50,283 bases of DNA, from NCBI GenBank assembly GCA_016786885.1, contig JAEUVO010000056.1:1-50283 (forward strand), in the 5' to 3' direction. The position numbers were made by a program, and so were the translations under genes. Position 1 is the stretch's first letter; each line of letters begins with the position of its first letter. The notes beneath the pieces are model-generated. The model did not search any database, was not told the DNA's origin, and saw only the letters and a list, made by a program, of their open reading frames with translations. Below, one piece after another: positions 33,673 through 42,900 of the stretch. The DNA comes from Chitinophagaceae bacterium (GTDB lineage Bacteria > Bacteroidota > Bacteroidia > Chitinophagales > Chitinophagaceae).

Positions 33673-35478
33673 TTATTGTGTCGTAACATGCCAGTTTAGG
33701 TCAAGCATAGTAATAATATCACTGCTATTTGCAGACGAACAGTACACTTCAAAATAGTCCGTGGGAGAAATATTGGATAAGTATATTACTGTTGAAAACT
33801 GCGATGCAGTTCCTGATGTACTTGTTCTAAGTGTCGTTTCCCCATATCTTGTTCCGGTTACACCATTCTTAACAAGCCCCAATGAAATCGTTCTGCTGGA
33901 GTTATTAACTGAAAGGTTCCCGGTTATTACAATGATACCATCTCTCTGATTTGTTGGCTGGAATGTAATTCTGTTCACATTATTAACACCACCCGAAGCA
34001 TTGGTCACTGTCCATTTACAGGTAGACGATGTAATTTTTGTATAGTCCCAGTTTACTTTATACCATGAGTTTGCAGTTGTCAGAGTTGTCGTAGTACTGC
34101 TATTTAGCAAGTTTATATAACAACTCGGTTTTTTATCCCCCATACCGGCATTACTTTCTACAATCGCATTGGCATCCCTCCCGTCTGTACGGGTAAAGTC
34201 AAATCCTTCGATATATTTTCCAATGTTATTCCATGAATTACCCGTAATCGATATACTTGTAAAAGTAGTAAAGGTGGAAGGCTGGTAGAAAATAGCCGTA
34301 TCACCGGTATTTGCATTATAATAACCCCCTGACGCCAATTGAATAGTGGCATTAGATCCCTTACTTAGGTTGATTCCATAATTACACCCGATAAAATCCG
34401 TCTCCGCCACTTTCACTTTTACACCTGATACTGCCCCATGAACCAGAATACCACTACCCTGTGAATTTGAAATATCTGTCTCAAACACCCATATTTCTGC
34501 GTCAGTTGAATCAAGAATTGTATTATAGAATCTTTCGAAAGTACAGTCTTTTACTTCATTATAAGTTCCGCTACCTAAAAAACGGATAGCATCTTCTCCT
34601 GCAAGGGTCCCATAGTTCGTAAGTGAAGTGGCATCAAAGTCCAGCATCTTAAAGTAACAATCAGAAATACACCGGAACATTGGCTTATTTGTAAGTCCTG
34701 TTGCAGCCGAAATAGTAGCCGCTCCATAAGAAATACCTTGGATCGTTAATGAATAGGCGAGATCTATACTGATTGTTTCGTCAATGTCATATACTTCTTC
34801 TGCAAGTCTTATTACCGTTGGTCCGCTCATGTGCAGGTCAAGAAACTCAATTGCCTCCTGTATGGTCGTCCAGCTACTACCCTGGTTAACATCGAGTAAA
34901 TGGTCGTTAGTTTTTTTATTTCCTTTTAGAATCCAGTTACCTCCTGATGCAACGAAAGTTTGCCCTACATACCGGGTAATAGTGCTTGCAGCTGCATCAT
35001 CAATGGTAGCGCCTCCATTTCCCTGAACCGTGATAAGATCAGTATGTGTTCCTGCATTCTTAACTGTTATAGCGAGGCCGTTGTCAGCTGCTGCAACTGT
35101 TGGTAATGTAATCGTAATATCATTACTGGCTAATACAAAAGTCTCCGTTTTGGTTAAAGTAGCATTAGCTGTTTTAGTTACTACATTAAGCTTATCCGTT
35201 GCCAGCAGCTTCCATTCTGTTCCATTCCAATAATAGTACCCATCTGTGAGTGTACCTCCCGTACTATATACCAGCATACCAGCAGGTACAGTACCTGTCA
35301 TCGGAGCAACAGAACTGACGCTGTTTAAGGCAACCCTGGGCGGTAAAAACCCCTTATTGGTACTTTCCAGTTCCAACAATGAATTAGGATCAATGGTATT
35401 GGGGTTATTGCCAATTTTAACCTGGCTGTTTGCATAAAATGCCAAAAAAAGGAGAATACTGGTAATCAGCTTTTTCAT
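33673..35478 (-). CDS. Secreted beta-helix / phage-fibre-like surface protein
   Basis: A 601-residue protein. The start at 35478 gives a signal peptide MKKLITSILLFLAFYANSQ; an earlier in-frame ATG at 35514 would put 12 residues before it. Residues about 20-110 (NTIDPNSLLELESTNKGFLP, PRVAL; YYWNGTEWKLL) are a motif common at the start of large Bacteroidota surface and tail-fibre-like proteins. The middle (about 200-430) has parallel beta-helix coils (IEFLDLHMSGPTVIRLAEEV, YSLTIQGISYGAATIS, NEVKDCTFERFYNT). The end (about 490-601) looks like a jelly-roll domain. No T9SS tail is seen, in contrast to its downstream neighbour. Possibly an adhesin; host-phage origin of the domains is only a resemblance. 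Confidence 0.7.
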   Translation of the reverse strand: MKKLITSILLFLAFYANSQVKIGNNPNTIDPNSLLELESTNKGFLPPRVALNSVSSVAPMTGTVPAGMLVYSTGGTLTDGYYYWNGTEWKLLATDKLNVVTKTANATLTKTETFVLASNDITITLPTVAAADNGLAITVKNAGTHTDLITVQGNGGATIDDAAASTITRYVGQTFVASGGNWILKGNKKTNDHLLDVNQGSSWTTIQEAIEFLDLHMSGPTVIRLAEEVYDIDETISIDLAYSLTIQGISYGAATISAATGLTNKPMFRCISDCYFKMLDFDATSLTNYGTLAGEDAIRFLGSGTYNEVKDCTFERFYNTILDSTDAEIWVFETDISNSQGSGILVHGAVSGVKVKVAETDFIGCNYGINLSKGSNATIQLASGGYYNANTGDTAIFYQPSTFTTFTSISITGNSWNNIGKYIEGFDFTRTDGRDANAIVESNAGMGDKKPSCYINLLNSSTTTTLTTANSWYKVNWDYTKITSSTCKWTVTNASGGVNNVNRITFQPTNQRDGIIVITGNLSVNNSSRTISLGLVKNGVTGTRYGETTLRTSTSGTASQFSTVIYLSNISPTDYFEVYCSSANSSDIITMLDLNWHVTTQ

Positions 35479-35602
35479 AGTTCGGATTTTTAGAATTCTG
35501 GATATTGTCAACAAAAAACTTTATTACTGTTAAAAAATGATACTCAGAGTTATGATTTTAAATATTATAATAGATTATTCTTTTTTTAATAAGTATTTAC
35601 CT

Positions 35603-36232
35603 TTACCTGGCCGGCTGGCTTTTTCTCTTTAAGTTATATTCATAATAAATTCCAAGAATAAAATATTTGCCTGAACTAAAAGGACTGAAGATATAAACAG
35701 GCAAAGAGATATTTCTGAAACTTATTCCCGCAAAAAGACCAGGCTGAACATCATTAAGTTCCTTTTGCATGGTAAGTTGTACTGCGAGTCCTCCAAAAAA
35801 TCTATCAGAAAAATTGTATCCCAGTTCAGACCAGTTAAAAAAGAAACTCTCATTATCTGTTCTGGTTGCTTTACTATATTGAGATTGCGCTGAAAAGAAA
35901 AAAGGATTGATATCTCCATCAAAATTGAGACCTGCTGATACGCCATTAAAGTTTCCAGCAGATAATCCTGCCAGGGGAGTAATTTCATATTGCTTTTCCT
36001 TTCCCAGAGTAAATGTTTTACCTGCAAAAAACGAGACTGTTTTTACATCTTCATAGTTATAGCGTAATTCTGCATACCAATTCCTTGAAGTTTCAAAATG
36101 CAACATAGGAACAATCGAACCGCTGCCGGGCTGACCGAGGTAATTATAATTCTCAAATACCATTTTGGATTGCGCCGCAGAGTTATAGTGTGTTAGTACA
36201 CCTATAAAGAATATCAGAAATTTCCGGCTCAT
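35603..36232 (-). CDS. Small outer-membrane beta-barrel protein
   Basis: A 209-residue protein with a signal peptide (MSRKFLIFFIGVLTHYNSAAQ) and repeated amphipathic strands (NWYAELRYNYEDVKTVSFFA, GLSAGNFNGVSAGLNFD, PFFFSAQSQYSKA, FFFNWSELGYNFSDRFFGGL, FILGIYYEYNLK). The final strand ends in a positively charged tail. It resembles small uncharacterised Bacteroidota barrels; I assign no function. The upstream spacer to the kinase gene is 356 bases long and contains several repeats. Confidence 0.7.
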   Translation of the reverse strand: MSRKFLIFFIGVLTHYNSAAQSKMVFENYNYLGQPGSGSIVPMLHFETSRNWYAELRYNYEDVKTVSFFAGKTFTLGKEKQYEITPLAGLSAGNFNGVSAGLNFDGDINPFFFSAQSQYSKATRTDNESFFFNWSELGYNFSDRFFGGLAVQLTMQKELNDVQPGLFAGISFRNISLPVYIFSPFSSGKYFILGIYYEYNLKRKSQPAR

Positions 36233-36588
36233 TGTCCACTGGTATTAGAATAATGACCAGGAGTTATCTGGAGTTTATGTATTTTCCCTGGCAGAGGATG
36301 TATAAAAATTGCAGAATTGAAGAGTCCACTTATATTGTGGCATTGAATATCCGGATAAGTACGTACCCTTTTTGCAAAATACTTTTTGCACATAGGTGCT
36401 GGTTTTTAAAGGATTTGGATATTGAAACTGCTGTTAAAGGCAGTGTTCAAAATTTACAACGCAAGTTTACAATCCAAAACTCTTATACACCCTATGTATT
36501 TCCCCCCTTTAAGTATTAACAATAATACCAATACAGATATCCACTTAGTCAAAATAAAAATACTAAGTAGATATCCTAAAAAAAATAC
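36233..36588. other. 356-base intergenic region with inverted and direct repeats
   Basis: No credible gene is seen; short ORFs here have no signal or domain. It holds a long inverted repeat next to the kinase stop (36536-36575), a CTTTTTGCA direct repeat (36368-36376 and 36382-36390) that also forms a TGCAAAA/TTTTGCA hairpin, and AAAATTTACAACG at 36449-36461, a 13-mer found again at 39211-39223 upstream of the response regulator gene. On the minus strand the 13-mer reads CGTTGTAAATTTT, close to a -7 region, so it may be part of promoters for the barrel gene and the regulator. Confidence 0.5.
36536..36575. repeat. 14-base inverted repeat with AT-rich loop
   Basis: GATATCCACTTAGT (36536-36549) and ACTAAGTAGATATC (36562-36575) pair with a single mismatch around a 12-base loop CAAAATAAAAAT. 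Both arms contain ACTAAGTRGATWT, which recurs at 46679-46691. It lies 13 bases past the kinase stop. It may be a terminator-like structure or a regulator binding site; a T tail is missing. Confidence 0.6.
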
Positions 36589-38787
36589 TTATCCTAATGA
36601 AGGAATAGAAGCAGTAAGAGTGCATCCTTTACCAGGAGCTGTTTTGATATCAGCTGTTCCATCGTAGAATCGTACTCTTTCATAAATATTTGAAAGACCA
36701 ATCCCTCTCCGGGTTTGTTTAGGGTCAAAGCCAATACCATTATCCTTAATTACCAGTTCAATATCATTTTCTCTTCTTTGGAGAGAAATATCAACTTTTG
36801 CCGCCTGACTGTGCTTTATTATATTTTTTAGTTGTTCCTGAACTATCCTGAAAAGGGTTACTTTTTTACCGGAACTAAGCAAATCTGCGTCATGATCATG
36901 TATAAATTTTACAGATAAAGCAGTAGAAAGATGGATATCCTCAATTATGAGCTTGATACTTTCTACTAATCCGTTATTCTTAAGGTGAGGAACCGCCAAT
37001 TCCTTGGAAAGTTTTCTTATTTCCTCAATTGCGAGGCTTATATACTCAATCCCTTTAGCCTTAAAATCGCTTTGATCCTTTCCGGAGGGATTGATCATTT
37101 CAATGAATAATTTCGTTGTAGACAGAATCTGGTTCACATTATCATGCAATTCATGGCCAATCCTTGTTCTTTCCATTTCCTGTGAGCGGATCACCATCTC
37201 TGATACCTCCTTTTGCCGTTCCAGTTTTTCTTCCATCAACTGGCATTCCAGGTCTTTTAAACCTGTAACGTCCTGCAATGAACCTATCATTCTGGTTGGC
37301 AACCCGTTTTCGTATACAATATATCCCTTATCCCTCATGTGTTTATAATTACCATCCGCACACTTAAATCTGTATTCATCTTCCCATGATTGCTTTCCGG
37401 CATCGGTACTTTCCTTTACCTTATCTCCGACACGGTTCCTGTCATCGGGATGAATACGGCGTAACCACCAGGAAAGTCCTTTGGGAGTATCTGACTGATA
37501 CCCGATCATATCCATTAAAGCATCATTTCGGAATATATAACCAGTCTGCATATCCCATTCCCATATAGCATCTGAGGTAGCCCTTGTCAAAAGCAAAAGC
37601 CTGTCATTCGCTTCCCTCAACTTTTTTTCGATGGCATGCTTATCAGTAAGGTTCACTGCATGACCACCAAGTATCTTCTTATTTGATATCCCCTCGATTG
37701 GAAAAATATTGATATGAAAAATAAAATCAGTACCATCTGCCCATTTTGCTTTCTCCATTAATTCTGCGGGTTTACCAGTCTCTAATACCTCAATATGCTT
37801 TTCGTAAAGAGCACCGGCAACAGATGGAGGCACCAGGTCTGTAATATTTTTATTTAAAGAATCCGCCTCATTCAAACCGAAATACTGGTAAAAAGATTTG
37901 CTGGCAAAAATCAGCGTGGAATGTTCATCAACCACCCAGGCAAGATTGGGAGTTTGATTCATAAAAGATCTAAGTATGGCCTTTCTTTCCTTCAATTCCC
38001 TGATCAGGTTTCTTTCGTATGTAAGGTCTGCCATATTAGATACCACTGCAAATGGTACGGTGCTATTTTCATCAAACAAAGGTTGCGAACTGAAGTGCAG
38101 CCATCGGCTATCACCGTTGCCAAGCCGGATGAGCAGCACTTCTGTTTGCGTTTTGCCTGTTTGCAACGCCTTCATGAACGGCGTATTTTCAAAAGGGACG
38201 GGATCACCATTTTCATTTCTGATTTCCCAGGCGGTATTCCACAGGTTGGCGATATCAGTTAATTGATAAAGCCTTTCTAATGTCGTATTAAATATTTCGG
38301 CGCTTTTCTGATTAACGGCAATGAGCTCTCCCCTGTTATCCTGAAAAAGAATACCAGCATTGAGGCTTTCGACAATCAACTGGTAGTTCTTAGCTCCCAG
38401 CTTGTTAAATTTCTGCAGCCTTTCATCATCCAATAATTTGTGCCCGATGCAGAGATATGATGTCACTTTATTCTCCTTAACCAGTGGAGATACCTTCCAC
38501 TTCATAGGGTGATAATAGCCATTTTTAAGATATGCTTCCAGGCTTATGGCGGCTCCTTCCTCTATAGACCTCTTCAGCCCTTCTCTAAATTCTACCTTGT
38601 TAAGAGGGTGAAGCAGATCAAAAAAATTTGTGGCTGTAGATTTCGGAGGCTTTAAATGAAGCGTTCTGACCATCCGGGCATTGGCAGATACAATCGTGCC
38701 ATCTTCGGCTATAAGGGAGATAAACTTGTCCTTCGGGCAATCACTCTCACCGATAATATTCTTTATTTCTTTCCACTCAGCTCTCAT
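36589..38787 (-). CDS. Cytoplasmic multi-PAS HisKA_3 histidine kinase
   Basis: A 732-residue sensor kinase without membrane helices. Four PAS domains can be read at about 20-125, 135-260, 265-385 and 390-515 (for example LIVESLNAGILFQDNRGELI, PNLAWVVDEHSTLIFASKSF, TSDAIWEWDMQTGYIFRNDA followed by a PAC segment HPDDRNRVGDK). The HisKA_3 dimerisation domain has RTRIGHELHDNVNQ with the phospho-acceptor His548, and HATPase_c has KDNGIGFDPKQTRRGIGLSN. This NarL-type kinase class normally pairs with LuxR-type regulators, two of which lie upstream in the cluster. The gene starts 27 bases after a receiver-only regulator, so they may share a transcript. The input signal is unknown. Confidence 0.9.
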   Translation of the reverse strand: MRAEWKEIKNIIGESDCPKDKFISLIAEDGTIVSANARMVRTLHLKPPKSTATNFFDLLHPLNKVEFREGLKRSIEEGAAISLEAYLKNGYYHPMKWKVSPLVKENKVTSYLCIGHKLLDDERLQKFNKLGAKNYQLIVESLNAGILFQDNRGELIAVNQKSAEIFNTTLERLYQLTDIANLWNTAWEIRNENGDPVPFENTPFMKALQTGKTQTEVLLIRLGNGDSRWLHFSSQPLFDENSTVPFAVVSNMADLTYERNLIRELKERKAILRSFMNQTPNLAWVVDEHSTLIFASKSFYQYFGLNEADSLNKNITDLVPPSVAGALYEKHIEVLETGKPAELMEKAKWADGTDFIFHINIFPIEGISNKKILGGHAVNLTDKHAIEKKLREANDRLLLLTRATSDAIWEWDMQTGYIFRNDALMDMIGYQSDTPKGLSWWLRRIHPDDRNRVGDKVKESTDAGKQSWEDEYRFKCADGNYKHMRDKGYIVYENGLPTRMIGSLQDVTGLKDLECQLMEEKLERQKEVSEMVIRSQEMERTRIGHELHDNVNQILSTTKLFIEMINPSGKDQSDFKAKGIEYISLAIEEIRKLSKELAVPHLKNNGLVESIKLIIEDIHLSTALSVKFIHDHDADLLSSGKKVTLFRIVQEQLKNIIKHSQAAKVDISLQRRENDIELVIKDNGIGFDPKQTRRGIGLSNIYERVRFYDGTADIKTAPGKGCTLTASIPSLG

Positions 38788-38814
38788 ACGTACCGCTACT
38801 TTTATTTTTGTTTA

Positions 38815-39195
38815 CTATACTTGTTTTAAAGTGAATGCTGTTACAATCTCAGGAACAAGTGCAAAATCATTTGACTTATCCAGGAAATACTTTGCTCCTA
38901 ATTCCGTGCATTGATCCCTGTAATACCCATCAGCATGATTGGTGATCATAATTACTTCACATTGTTGATTCCGCTGAAAAATAAACTTCAGTAATTCGAT
39001 ACCATTTTTACCCGGCAGGTTGATATCAAGTAACACTATATCATGATCTCTTGCCGATAAGAACCTGTGAGCTTCGTCATAATTTGAAGCGATATAAATT
39101 TGCTTGTTAGTTTTGACATCCTCCAGCAAGGCAATCATCCGGTCCACAAAGTTTCTGTTGTCATCAACAATTAGTATTGACAGATTTTCTTTCAT
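38815..39195 (-). CDS. Stand-alone receiver (CheY-like) response regulator
   Basis: A 126-residue receiver domain without output domain. The acidic pocket is VDDN (Asp11, Asp12), the phosphorylation site Asp57 in VLLDINLPGKNG and the conserved Lys107 in YFLDKSND. Such single-domain regulators may act as phosphate sinks or protein-binding switches. It lies 27 bases upstream of the PAS kinase gene and 120 bases after the LuxR regulator gene; that spacer includes a palindrome (39274-39295) and the 13-mer AAAATTTACAACG. Confidence 0.9.
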   Translation of the reverse strand: MKENLSILIVDDNRNFVDRMIALLEDVKTNKQIYIASNYDEAHRFLSARDHDIVLLDINLPGKNGIELLKFIFQRNQQCEVIMITNHADGYYRDQCTELGAKYFLDKSNDFALVPEIVTAFTLKQV

Positions 39196-39273
39196 GGGAA
39201 TGGAATAGTTAAAATTTACAACGTAAAAAAAGCAAAATATTACCTCCCTGAATGTAAGTGTCTGGCTAAAAGT

Positions 39274-39295
39274 ATTGTAGCAGAAACTCTACAAT
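39274..39295. promoter_or_regulatory. ATTGTAG/CTACAAT palindrome upstream of the receiver gene
   Basis: ATTGTAG and CTACAAT form a perfect 7-base inverted repeat with an 8-base spacer, 79 bases upstream of the receiver gene start. A -7-like TACTTTTA (minus strand 39267-39274, one mismatch) follows directly. A related palindrome occurs at 46697-46712 upstream of the first regulator gene. It could be a LuxR-type regulator operator; that is inferred only from position and symmetry. Confidence 0.45.
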
Positions 39296-39315
39296 TAAGC
39301 AATTGTTTGCATGAT

Positions 39316-39945
39316 TCAGATCAAGCCTTTTTCAATGGCATACCTGGCAAGTTCTGCATTGCTTTTCATGCTCATTTTTTCCATAATGCGGCTTCGATAC
39401 GTACTAACTGTTGTTGAGCTAAGTGACAACTGAAGTGCTATTTCTGAAACTGATTTTCCGGAGGCAAGAAGCTTGAACACATCAAACTCTCTGTCCGAGA
39501 GGGATTCGTGTAATTCCCTCTCAGCATCTGAATTAACAGCTTCTGCTAATCTTTCCGCCACAGCAGATGTGATGAATCGTTTCCCCTGAATCACCGTTTC
39601 AATAGCCCTGACTATATCATCATGGATGGTTTCCTTAGCCAGATAGCCCGATGCCCCCGATTTCAGCACCCTTAATGCATACTGGTCTTCTGGGTACATA
39701 CTCATAATGAGAACAGGCAATTTTGGTGAGATTTCCTTTATCTGCGTAAGAGCATCAAGCCCACTCCGGCCTGGCATATTCATGTCGCAGACCACTACAT
39801 CCCATTGTTTATCCATCACTTCATTGATAAGTTCCTCCACATTTGCTGCTTCCCCAATGGTGGCAAAAGGATAATGCTCCAGAAGTAATTGTTTCATACC
39901 CCTTCGTACAATTGCATGGTCATCTGCTATTAAAATGCGACTCAT
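39316..39945 (-). CDS. LuxR/NarL-family response regulator
   Basis: A 209-residue regulator. The receiver domain (1-120) has ILIADDHAIVRRG, phospho-acceptor Asp54 in VVCDMNMPGRSG, and the YLAKE lysine. The LuxR HTH (about 143-205) has LSDREFDVFKLLASGKSVSE then IALQLSLSSTTVSTYRSRIM. It begins 18 bases after the end of the giant kinase gene, which is its most likely partner. DNA target unknown; the palindromes in this cluster are candidates. Confidence 0.93.
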   Translation of the reverse strand: MSRILIADDHAIVRRGMKQLLLEHYPFATIGEAANVEELINEVMDKQWDVVVCDMNMPGRSGLDALTQIKEISPKLPVLIMSMYPEDQYALRVLKSGASGYLAKETIHDDIVRAIETVIQGKRFITSAVAERLAEAVNSDAERELHESLSDREFDVFKLLASGKSVSEIALQLSLSSTTVSTYRSRIMEKMSMKSNAELARYAIEKGLI

Positions 39946-39963
39946 AATTACTATCTGATTTTA

Positions 39964-42900
39964 TCAAAACCCTTTTACTGGTACCGATATAATAACGGAA
40001 GTTCCTCCTCCCGGTGTACTGTTAATTTCATAAGTACCCCCGATCATAGAACTCCTTTCCTTCATCCCAAGAATACCCAGTGTTCTTTTATCTGCTACTT
40101 TATTTATATCAAATCCCTTTCCATCATCAGTTATGGAAAGAATAAATGTATGATCACCCCTTCTGAGTACAACCGTTACTTTTTTGGCCCTTGAGTGTCT
40201 TGCAACATTAGTAAGTGATTCCTGGAATATTCTGAAAAGAGCAGTTTTAACAGCATCGGAAAGGTTAACTTCTTCTTCAGGGGTAATTAATTTTGTTTTT
40301 ATCCCTGATCTTTTTTCAAACTCACTAAGTTGCCATTCCATTGCGGCTGTCAATCCAAGATCGTCGAGCAAACTTGGCCTGAGCTGAGAAGATATCCTTC
40401 GAACAGACTTTACCGTTTCATCAATCATGGAGAGCAGTTCCTTTAACCGTTGATTTGCTTTTTCATCTGCCCCATGAAATTTTTTATTTAGCCATGATAC
40501 GTCCATCTTTAAAACCGTTAATTGCTGGCCTAATTCATCATGGATTTCCCTTGCAATACTCGTTCGTTCTTCTTCCCGGATATTTTGAAGGTGAGCGGTG
40601 AGTTTACGAACAGCTTTGTAAGACGCTTTCAGTTCTTCTTCCGCTTTTATCCTGTCCGTCATATCCCTTACCACAGATAAAAAACGTCCATCAGGAAGTT
40701 GTTGAGATCGTACCTCGGTCACTACTGTTGACCCATCTTTTCTCTTCATTCTCCTTAATTTGACAGTAGAATGCCCAGCACTTAGCACATCATACTGAAT
40801 AGGATTCTCTTTTATCTCCTCATCCAGCAGAATATCTGTAAGGCTCATTACCGACAATTCTTTTTTAGTGTAGCCTAATAGTTTTGAGGCGGATGTATTT
40901 GCTTCAAGCACTTTCCCCTTTGCATCGTATAAGGCTATTGCATCAGCTGCCTGTTCTATCAATGTTCTATATTTCTCCTCACTTAGTTTTAGTGCTAATT
41001 CGGCTTTTTTCCGTTCGGTTATATCCCTCACAAATGTGCAAAGAAAATTACCATCTTCACTTTTTATTTCCCTTATTATGAGTTCAATGTTAAATTCTCT
41101 TCCGGATGAGTGAAGCCCGGTTACCTCCAGTAAACGGTTAAGCACAGGGCTGTCGCCTGTCTCAACATAACGGGCAAACCCATTATTGTGAATTCCCCTG
41201 AACCGTTCCGGTATTACCACCTCGGCCAGTTTTTTTCCAATTACTTCTTGTTCACTCCAGCCAAATATACCTTTGGCTTGCGGGTTCCAGCTTAATATAC
41301 GCTGATCTTTATTAATGGTGATTATGCCATCAAGCGCTGAATTCATTATCAGTTCACGGGTCTCTTTGCTTTTAATTAATTCGGCTTCAGCCTTTCTTCT
41401 TTCTGTAATATCCCTCGTCACTCCCAGTGCGCTTACGATAATACCTTCGGTATTTTTGAATGGCACGATATATATTTCGCACCACCTGTGAGTATTCTTC
41501 GTGGTTATCATCTCAAATTCCAGCCTGCCGGATTTCCCTTTAAAAGCATCTTTGAGTAGTTTTTCTGCTTTTTTTCTTTGCCCCTCAGCTACTACAGGTA
41601 ACAAACTATGGCCTATTGCTTCTTCCGGCCGGTCAACCTCTATCATTTGAAGGCCTGCTTTATTTATATCCAGCAACCGGGCTTCCTCATCCATCAGCTT
41701 TATGCACTCTGGATCGGTATCCATAATGGTGCGAAGCCTGATCTCACTTTCCGCAATTTTCCGCTGAACTGTATATATAGGCGTCATGTCCACCATAGAG
41801 CCTATCATTCTAACAGCTTTACCATTTTCATCACGGATAATAAATCCACGATCCAGGAAATGCAGATAGCTCCCATCCGATTTCTGGTATCGGTATTCAT
41901 CCCTCCATACAGAACTTTTACTGGCAAAGACTTTATTCACCTTTTTTTTGACTCTTTCTACCTCATCGGGATGTATTCTTCCATACCATTCATCGATATG
42001 AACAATTTCATTTCTACGGATATATCCAAGGTTTTCGTAGTAATTGTTATTCCACCACAAAGAGTCCTCTGCCAGGTCCCAATCCCAGACAATATCACTG
42101 GTCGCCTGTGAAACTATATTGAACCTATCATTAGATTTAATTAGTTCCTCTTCCGCCCTCTTCTGCTCTGTAATATCTTCTGCATACCCATACTCTATAT
42201 GATGATTTTCTGCTCCCTTGATAACATTCACTTTCGCCACAATCCATCTGACCTCTCCATCCGGACGAATAATTCTGTAAAAAAAATTACCCCCTTTAGT
42301 TTGTACTATATTATTGTATGCATCGAAGAGTGCTGCTTTGTCATCAGGATGTATCGAATTGATAAAATCAGACGGATCATTATAATGCTTCTCAGTTGAT
42401 CTTCCCCAGATTGTTTCATATGACGGACTTATGTAAAGAACTTTTCGGGCATCAAGATCATTAACCCAATAGACACCAGAAATATTTTCTACAAGGCTTT
42501 GGAATTGCTTTTGAGATCTAAGGAGTTCCTCTGCAGCTTTTTTACGATCAGTAATAACTTCAGTGAGAAAGAAGACCCCGCCTACTTCGCCAGTATCCTT
42601 ATACCAGGGATGAATTTCCCAGCGAACCCAATCTATACTTCCATCTTCTCTCAAAAAAAGATCTTCATCAGATTTTTCCATAGCTCCTGCAAGACAACGC
42701 TGGTGTATATCTTTCCATCGTTGAGGTAAATTTGGAAATACTTCATAATGACTTTTTCCTGTCAGATCAATATCACCGAGCCTGTAATCAATTAACCACC
42801 TTTTACTGGCTATGATATATTTCAGATCCTTGTCAAGCATTGCCAGTGCAGCCGGGCTATTTTCAATAAATATTCGCAGTTGCTGTTCCTTCTCTGCAAG

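Noticed and set aside
32228..36232. The three surface genes as part of a prophage or tailocin
   Set aside because: No capsid, tail, lysis, integrase or regulator genes are nearby; the fibre-like resemblance alone does not support it.
36382..36390. CTTTTTGCA direct repeat as a mobile-element target duplication
   Set aside because: Only nine bases with five between and no insertion sequence remains; kept as a minor repeat only.
36232..36519. Plus-strand ORF of 95 codons in the barrel-kinase spacer
   Set aside because: No signal, domain or ribosome site; composition resembles random AT-rich spacer and it overlaps repeats.
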